Assembly (NCBI RefSeq): GCF_008693385.1
Contig: NZ_CP044065.1
Span: forward strand, 868,001 to 932,000
Direction: 5' to 3'
Source: Cupriavidus pauculus
GTDB lineage: Bacteria > Pseudomonadota > Gammaproteobacteria > Burkholderiales > Burkholderiaceae
Length of the DNA stretch: 64,000 nt
Shown: positions 59,064-64,000 of the stretch, in pieces
Layout: every line of letters starts with the position of its first letter
How positions within the stretch are numbered: the first letter of the stretch is position 1
Program-made: the position numbers and the translations under genes
Notes under the pieces: generated by a model
Databases searched by the model: none
Seen by the model: the letters and a program-made list of their open reading frames with translations, nothing else
What the model was told of the DNA's origin: nothing

Positions 59064-60041
59064 GTGAGGGATTGGCGTCAACTGGTCATTGCGACATTGA
59101 AAGTGATGCAGATATCTCTCGCGATATCGCTTGGCATGGGAATGACCGGCGAGGCGGTGCAAGGCAGGTTTCGACGCGGTGCCATGTGGGCGCAGGCGCA
59201 ATTCTGGGCGCGCGCCGATATCGGCCTCGTGATGCGGCTCTGCCGGCTGCCGATGGTGCCCGTCGCGCGCGCCCTCGGCGACCGGCCGCGGGGTGCCATG
59301 TGCGAACGTCTGCGCCGAGAGGTGGCGGGCATGCCCGACGGGATCCAGTATCGGGTCGCGATGCGCCGACGCATGGTGCTCGACTCGGCGGTGTGCTGCG
59401 CCGCCCCCACGCTGGTACCGATGCTCGAGGCCTGCGCCGCGCAGCTGGAGGCGGCCATATCGCGCGCATCGCGCCGTGGCGGGCCACCTGTCCTGGCGCC
59501 GCTGCATATGTGCTCCGATATCACCGCGACGGTCGTGGCCGCGCTGGCCGCGCCGCGGCGCGCGCACGTATTCTCGATCTATGGGCAGGAGCGGATTGGG
59601 CTCATGGAGGCCAGTCACCTGCAGGCGCATGGCATGACGGTCATCCAGCATGCTCCGGACGCGCCGCTCGCCGCGCATCGCCGGATCATGCGTGAGCTGC
59701 GCGAGCACGCGGCGAACCTCGTGATGTTCCCCGACATCCTGCCGCAGTTCTCCGAAGCGTATCTGGGCTATGCGATGCGCACGCGCTCCGTGCGGCTGTT
59801 CGGCCGGGAAGCGCGTCTGCACGTCGGCGCAGAGAGCTTCGCGCGCATGGCGGGCGTCGGCATCCTGCCGTTTTACATCTATTGGCAGGACGACCGGCTG
59901 GCAATCCGCATCTTCGATCCCTGCGACGATGTCGACGGCATCGCGCGCTGCATGGAGCAGGCGTTGTGGTCGCATGGCGACCAGTGGCTGCTGTGGCATT
60001 TCCCTTCGCTGTTCTACTTCAACGACAGCGCGGAGCGTTGA
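59064..60041 (+). CDS. LpxL/HtrB-like lysophospholipid acyltransferase-family protein
   Basis: 325 residues. The C-terminal two thirds follow the lipid A acyltransferase layout: a His-containing HMCSD (about 149-153) in place of the usual HxxxxD/E, NLVMFPDILPQF, VRLFGREARLHVGAESFARM, GVGILPFYIYWQDDRLAIRI and a closing GDQWLLWHFPSLF like the PEQ-W-W-H end of LpxL. One hydrophobic N-terminal segment. So it may move a fatty acyl chain; the acceptor is unknown, and the altered His-Asp spacing may mean a changed or lost activity. GTG 59064 has no ribosome binding site; ATG 59106 is an alternative. It lies between the peptide gene and the exporter, 2 nt before the latter. Confidence 0.68.
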   Translation: MRDWRQLVIATLKVMQISLAISLGMGMTGEAVQGRFRRGAMWAQAQFWARADIGLVMRLCRLPMVPVARALGDRPRGAMCERLRREVAGMPDGIQYRVAMRRRMVLDSAVCCAAPTLVPMLEACAAQLEAAISRASRRGGPPVLAPLHMCSDITATVVAALAAPRRAHVFSIYGQERIGLMEASHLQAHGMTVIQHAPDAPLAAHRRIMRELREHAANLVMFPDILPQFSEAYLGYAMRTRSVRLFGREARLHVGAESFARMAGVGILPFYIYWQDDRLAIRIFDPCDDVDGIARCMEQALWSHGDQWLLWHFPSLFYFNDSAER

Positions 60042-60043
60042 TC

Positions 60044-62167
60044 ATGTCCACACGCACTCCCTCGCGCACGTCGTTTGGCGCCATCGCGGGCCTGCACCCG
60101 ATCGAACCCGTTTATCAGGGCGAAACGTCCGAGTGCGGGCTGGCCTGCATGGTCATGCTGCTGAAATCGCTGGGGCGGGACGCGACCCTCGCGGACCTGC
60201 GCGCGCGCCATGGGGCGCCGCTGCTTGGCATGTCGCTCGCGGATATTGCCGACGCGCTGGCGCAGCACGGCATTGCGGCGGATCCGGTCTGCTTTCCGCG
60301 CGACGCGCTGCGGGAGCTGCCGCTGCCCGCGATCGTCCACGTGGGCGGCAATCATTTCGTGCTGGCGATGCGCGGCGGCGGCAATCGCATGCAGGTGTTC
60401 GACCCGGCCGTGGGCATGCATGTGATGCACGCCACGGAGCTTGCGAGTGTAGCGTCCGGTTACGCGCTGGTGCTGGACGAAACGGTCCGGCCGCAGCCGC
60501 GCACCTCCGAAAGCCGGCGCCGCGCGTGGCCCGACGTGCTTGGCATGGCGGGCGGGGCGCGGCTGGTCGCGCTGATGCTCGGTGCCGGACTGCTGGCGTT
60601 CCTGACGCCGCTGTTCGTGGGCATGACGGTCGACTGGATGCTCGACCGCGAGAACCTCGATCTCTACGAGAAGGTTGCGTTCGCATACCTGCTTGCGCTG
60701 GCCGGCGCGTTTGCATTCGACCGCCTGACGTCGCGGGCGATGAATCGCCGCTGCGCCGGTATCGGCACGCATGCCATGACCCACGGTTTTGGCCAGTTGC
60801 TCGACAATCGCCTGCGCTATTTCTCGCGGCGCAAGCCCGGCGATATCGTGGAGCGGCTCGTGGCCTTTGGCGATGCGGCGCGCGACCGGACGCAGCTTGG
60901 CAATGCGATCGTCTGCGCTTCGGCCATCGCCATCCTGACCGTTGCCGTCATGGCATGGCTGCAACCGGCACTCGCGCTCGTGAGCGTGGTGGGGATGATC
61001 GTGACCGGACTGCTGACGCAACGCTACGTGATGCAGGCGCAAGTCATTCGCGTGGAGTCGGAGGTCTCCGGCGCGGAACAACGCCAGTTCCTGCTGGAGA
61101 GCGTGCAGGGTATCACCGCGCTGAAGTCGGCCAATATCCTGCACGCGCGCGGCATCGCGTTCACGCGGCTGGCGCAGCGCGTGAACGCGTCGTGGCGCGC
61201 GGGGGCGGATCTCGAGCTTCGGCAGCGCACCGCGTATGCGTGGATCGGTGGCACGGAGCTCATGATCACACTAGGCATCGCGGGCCGGGCCATCATGGCT
61301 GGCGAGCTGACGTTCGGCGGCTTTTATGCGTTCGCCTTCCTGCGGCAAATGGCCATCGGTGCCGTGGGGCAGGTCTATGGCGCATGGCTGGCGATGCGCT
61401 CGAACCGCGTGGCCGAAGCGCGCGCGGAAGACATCTTCGAGCACGAGAAGGATCCGCGGACGACCGGCCGGAGCGACGCCGAGCGGGTCGTACCCGAGGT
61501 GCTGGCCGTGCGGGGCGTATCGATGCGTCACGATGGCGGCAATGCGGTCCTCGACGATGTGGCGCTGGAGATCCGGCGCGGCGAGAAGATCGCGATCATC
61601 GGTTCCTCCGGCGCGGGCAAGACCATGCTGCTGACCGTGCTGTCGGGGCTCGAGCGGCCGGGCGCCGGCGTGCTGCGCATCGACGGCGCGGAAACCGCGG
61701 ACTGGGGCGCATTGCGCGCCTTTTGCTACTACCAGACCGCATTCGATACGCTGTTCAGCGGCTCGGTTGCCGACAACATCACGATGTTCGCCGCGGCACC
61801 GGACCTCGGCCTGTGCGCGCGCACTGCCGAAAACCTCGGGCTGGCCACGCGCCTCGCGGGTCTGCCCGCGGGCCTTGCGACGCTGATCAGCGAAGCCACC
61901 GCGTCGCTCTCCGCGGGGGAGCGGCAGCGGCTGCTGGTGGCGCGGGCGCTGTACGCGCGCCTGCCGGTCAGCATCTTCGACGAGCCGACGGCGAACCTCG
62001 ACGAGGTCAGTGCCGGGCTGGTCATGCGGGCCATTACGTCCTGCGAGGGCGCGGCCGTCGTGGTCACGCACGATCGCAGCCTGCTGCCGCTGTTCGATGC
62101 GGTATATGAATTGCGCGACGGGGCGTTGCATCGCATCCACCGGTTTGCGCATCAGCGCGCGTGTTGA
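60044..62167 (+). CDS. Peptidase-containing ABC exporter (C39 leader peptidase, CvaB/LagD type)
   Basis: 707 residues. An N-terminal C39 domain with Gln25, Cys31 (ETSECGLACMVML), His104 (VGGNHFVLA) and Asp120 (VFDPAVG) should cut after double-Gly leaders. A six-helix membrane domain follows (about 165-450), then the ATPase with Walker A GSSGAGKT (near 520), signature variant LSAGERQR, Walker B SIFDEPTANLD (Asp646, Glu647) and H-loop VVTHD. All catalytic residues are intact. ATG 60044 opens the C39 domain at its usual distance and comes 2 nt after the acyltransferase stop. It would cleave and export the peptide encoded upstream. Confidence 0.9.
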   Translation: MSTRTPSRTSFGAIAGLHPIEPVYQGETSECGLACMVMLLKSLGRDATLADLRARHGAPLLGMSLADIADALAQHGIAADPVCFPRDALRELPLPAIVHVGGNHFVLAMRGGGNRMQVFDPAVGMHVMHATELASVASGYALVLDETVRPQPRTSESRRRAWPDVLGMAGGARLVALMLGAGLLAFLTPLFVGMTVDWMLDRENLDLYEKVAFAYLLALAGAFAFDRLTSRAMNRRCAGIGTHAMTHGFGQLLDNRLRYFSRRKPGDIVERLVAFGDAARDRTQLGNAIVCASAIAILTVAVMAWLQPALALVSVVGMIVTGLLTQRYVMQAQVIRVESEVSGAEQRQFLLESVQGITALKSANILHARGIAFTRLAQRVNASWRAGADLELRQRTAYAWIGGTELMITLGIAGRAIMAGELTFGGFYAFAFLRQMAIGAVGQVYGAWLAMRSNRVAEARAEDIFEHEKDPRTTGRSDAERVVPEVLAVRGVSMRHDGGNAVLDDVALEIRRGEKIAIIGSSGAGKTMLLTVLSGLERPGAGVLRIDGAETADWGALRAFCYYQTAFDTLFSGSVADNITMFAAAPDLGLCARTAENLGLATRLAGLPAGLATLISEATASLSAGERQRLLVARALYARLPVSIFDEPTANLDEVSAGLVMRAITSCEGAAVVVTHDRSLLPLFDAVYELRDGALHRIHRFAHQRAC

Positions 62168-62189
62168 TGCGCGGCGCCGGAGAACGGAC

Positions 62190-64000
62190 ATGTGGTGCGG
62201 CGGCGAATACATGATGCGAGCCTTCTGTCGGCCGGCGCTGGGCCGCGCATGGCCCGTCATCGTGACGGTCGCGGTTCTTGCGGTCGCTGCCGTGGCCGGA
62301 GCCTTCGTCTGGCACAGGCTGTCGGCCGCCGCGGCGCCCATGCCCTTGGTGGCTGCCACGCGCGGCGATATCGAGGAAACGGTGCTGGCCACTGGGACCA
62401 TCGTGCCGATGCGGCAGGTCAATGTGGGGGCGCAGGTCAGCGGCCAGCTCAAGACGCTGGCCGTGCGCGTGGGCGATCGCGTCGAACGGGGCCAGTTGCT
62501 GGCCGAGATCGATCCCGTGCTGCAGCAGAACGAACTGAAGCGGGCCGAGGCTGCGCTCACGCACGCGGAGGCGCAGCGGACCGCGCAGCTGGCGCAGCTG
62601 CGCCAGCATCGGCTGGCATGGAAGCGCGAGCTCGCGATGCGGCAGACCGATGCCAATACCGAGGCCGATCTCGATGCGGCCCGCGCGCAGGCCGAGGCCA
62701 GCGCGGCGAACGTGGCGGCGCTCGAGGCCACGGTACGGCAGGCGCGCGTGGCCGTGGAGTCGGCGGCGGCCAGCCTGGCTTATACGCGCATCGTCGCGCC
62801 GATGGATGGACAGGTCATTTCGGTCACCGCCGAGGTGGGGCAGACGCTCGTGGCGGTGCAGTCGGCGCCGACCATCCTTGTGCTGGCCGATCTGGACGAG
62901 ATGCTCGTCAAGGCGCGGATCTCGGAGGCGGACGTGGTGCGGGTGCGTACGGGGCAGAGTGGATGGTTCTCGATTCTGGGGGCGCCGCTGCGCAGGGTTC
63001 CGGTCGTGTTGCGGAGCATTTCGCCGGCACCGCCGGGCGGGGATGCGCCACTCGCGATTGGGCAAGGGGGCGCGATCTATTATCACGGCGAGTTTCTGGT
63101 GGCCAACGGGGATCATGCGCTGAAGCCATCGATGACGGCCCAGGTGTCCATCGTCACGGGCCGCGCGGCCGGCGCGGTGCGCGTGCCGGCGGCCGCGGTG
63201 AACGGTCCGGACGAGCAGGGGCGGCATACGGTGCAGGTGGCGCGGCGGGGCGCGGACGGCAGGCTCGCGGGATGGGAGACCCGCGAGGTGGAGATCGGGT
63301 TGAGCGATCACGTCTGGGTGCAGATTCTTCGCGGCGTGGAGGAGGGGGAGGCCGTGATGGTGGAGCCGCAGGCGGGGGGGCAGGCCGAGGCGCGGGCCGA
63401 GATGCGGGCCGAGACGCCGACCGAGGCGCCGATCGAGGCGCGAGCCGAGGTGCGGGCTGGCATGCGGGCCGAGATGCAGGCCGAAGTGCGGGCCGAGGCG
63501 CGGGCTGAGACGCGGGCTGAGACGCGGGCCGATGTGCGGGCCGGGATGCGAGCCGAGACACGGGCCGGGATGCGGGCCGAGGCGCGAGCCGAGATGCGGG
63601 CCGGGATGCAGTCCGATGTGCGGGCCGGAGTGCGGACCGAGACGCGGACCGAGATGCGGGCCGGGATGCAGTCCGATGTGCGGGCCGGGATGCGGGCCGA
63701 CATGCGGGGCGAGATGCGGGCCGGGACGCGGGCCGACGTGCGGGGCGAGATGCGGGCCGGGATGCAGGCCGATGTGCGAGCCGGGACGCGGGCCGAGGCG
63801 CGGACCGAGATGCGGGCGGGAGTGCGGGCCGATGTGCGGGCCGATGTGCGGGCCGGGATGCCGGCCGACGTGCGGGGCGAGATGCGGGCTGGCATGCGGG
63901 CCGAGACGCGAGCCGAGACGCGAGCCGAGATGCAGGCCGATGTGCGGGCCGAGATGCGGGTCGACGTGTGGGACGAAATGCGGGCGGACGTGTGGGACGA
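62190..64000 (+). CDS. MacA-like periplasmic adaptor with C-terminal tetrapeptide repeat (3'-partial)
   Basis: Open from ATG 62190 (GGAG 7 nt upstream) to the window end with no stop: at least 603 residues, against about 370-400 for MacA. One N-terminal helix (about 20-40), then ATRGDIEETVLATGTIVP, VNVGAQVSGQLKTLAVRVGD, AEIDPVLQQNEL, an alpha hairpin, YTRIVAPMDGQVISVTAEVG and TILVLADLDEMLVKARISEA, all MacA-like. The adaptor ends near residue 390 and is followed from residue 401 by [Met/Val/Thr/Ala]-Arg-Ala-[Glu/Asp/Gly] repeats. It would bridge an inner membrane exporter to TolC; MacA relatives usually pair with a MacB ATPase, possibly beyond the window. It lies 22 nt after the C39 exporter. 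Confidence 0.85.
   Translation, partial: MWCGGEYMMRAFCRPALGRAWPVIVTVAVLAVAAVAGAFVWHRLSAAAAPMPLVAATRGDIEETVLATGTIVPMRQVNVGAQVSGQLKTLAVRVGDRVERGQLLAEIDPVLQQNELKRAEAALTHAEAQRTAQLAQLRQHRLAWKRELAMRQTDANTEADLDAARAQAEASAANVAALEATVRQARVAVESAAASLAYTRIVAPMDGQVISVTAEVGQTLVAVQSAPTILVLADLDEMLVKARISEADVVRVRTGQSGWFSILGAPLRRVPVVLRSISPAPPGGDAPLAIGQGGAIYYHGEFLVANGDHALKPSMTAQVSIVTGRAAGAVRVPAAAVNGPDEQGRHTVQVARRGADGRLAGWETREVEIGLSDHVWVQILRGVEEGEAVMVEPQAGGQAEARAEMRAETPTEAPIEARAEVRAGMRAEMQAEVRAEARAETRAETRADVRAGMRAETRAGMRAEARAEMRAGMQSDVRAGVRTETRTEMRAGMQSDVRAGMRADMRGEMRAGTRADVRGEMRAGMQADVRAGTRAEARTEMRAGVRADVRADVRAGMPADVRGEMRAGMRAETRAETRAEMQADVRAEMRVDVWDEMRADVWD
63390..64000 (+). repeat. 12-bp in-frame tandem repeat coding X-Arg-Ala-Glu/Asp/Gly
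   Basis: About 51 units of the form NNG-CGG-GCC-GAN/GGN fill 611 bp up to the window edge, all in the frame of the MacA-like gene. First codons alternate ATG, GTG, ACG, GCG; last ones GAG, GAT, GAC, GGG. Some units vary (CAG for CGG, TCC or ACC for GCC), and the final visible ones change to GTG-TGG-GAC. There are no indels that break the frame. Typical of a coding minisatellite kept under selection for the reading frame. Confidence 0.93.

Noticed and set aside
62192..63508. A 438-codon plus-strand frame over the MacA-like gene
   Set aside because: It is a shifted frame of the adaptor; the frame from 62190 has the family motifs, while this one is Gly/Arg/Ala noise.
63308..63895. A 195-codon minus-strand frame of Pro-Ala-Arg-Thr-Ser repeats
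   Set aside because: Mirror image of the 12-bp repeat; the plus-strand frame continues from a complete adaptor domain and is the coding one.
63390..64000. CRISPR array
   Set aside because: The repeat units are 12 bp, contiguous and degenerate, with no unique spacers of constant length.

Overview
The window is a GC-rich, almost gap-free bacterial chromosome segment. Its gene content and order (rhodanese-glnA-DUF4124-glnLG, ugpBAECQ, odhAB-lpdA, cco genes with fnr, scpB-rluB, rimP-nusA-infB-rbfA-truB, typA, xth-prlC-folD) point to a betaproteobacterium of the Burkholderiaceae, most like Cupriavidus/Ralstonia. The genus is inferred from remembered gene order, not from a search.

Layout. 1-3124: a possible 5'-partial fatty-acid-hydroxylase-fold membrane protein, an EI24 membrane protein, a MoaB/CinA-like protein and a convergent rhodanese. 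3125-8566: nitrogen control. glnA sits behind a sigma-54 promoter with two NtrC sites and is followed by a small secreted protein and the NtrB/NtrC pair that would drive it. 8597-14630: a HAD phosphatase divergent from a complete glycerol-3-phosphate ABC importer with its phosphodiesterase (ugpBAECQ). 14815-20529: the 2-oxoglutarate dehydrogenase complex, with strong hairpins between cistrons. 20646-21743: zapE. 21807-31482: a high-affinity cbb3 oxidase module (ccoI-ccoS, ccoNOQPG, short FixH), with FNR boxes in front of ccoI and ccoN and an fnr gene at its end. 31483-32078: a 0.6 kb stretch with no convincing gene. 32079-41791: scpB, rluB, then the rimP-nusA-infB-rbfA-truB information operon behind a strong promoter and an attenuator-like terminator. 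41808-46758: a MarR-controlled tripartite drug efflux operon with two tandem palindromic operators. 46917-48737: typA. 48826-51561: two identical tRNA-Lys(CUU) genes with identical terminator halves bracket a LysR regulator and an 8-oxoguanine-deaminase-like amidohydrolase. 51777-58415: DUF1488, a SulP transporter, xth, an unknown protein, prlC and folD.

58416-64000 is accessory and the most interesting part. A 60-residue peptide with a double-glycine leader is followed by an LpxL-like acyltransferase, an ABC exporter carrying a C39 leader peptidase, and a MacA-like periplasmic adaptor. This looks like a cluster for a secreted, possibly lipidated peptide. The adaptor ends in an in-frame 12-bp tandem repeat coding a tetrapeptide (X-Arg-Ala-Glu/Asp/Gly) that spans at least 611 bp and runs off the window. 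The adaptor reading frame has no stop inside the window.
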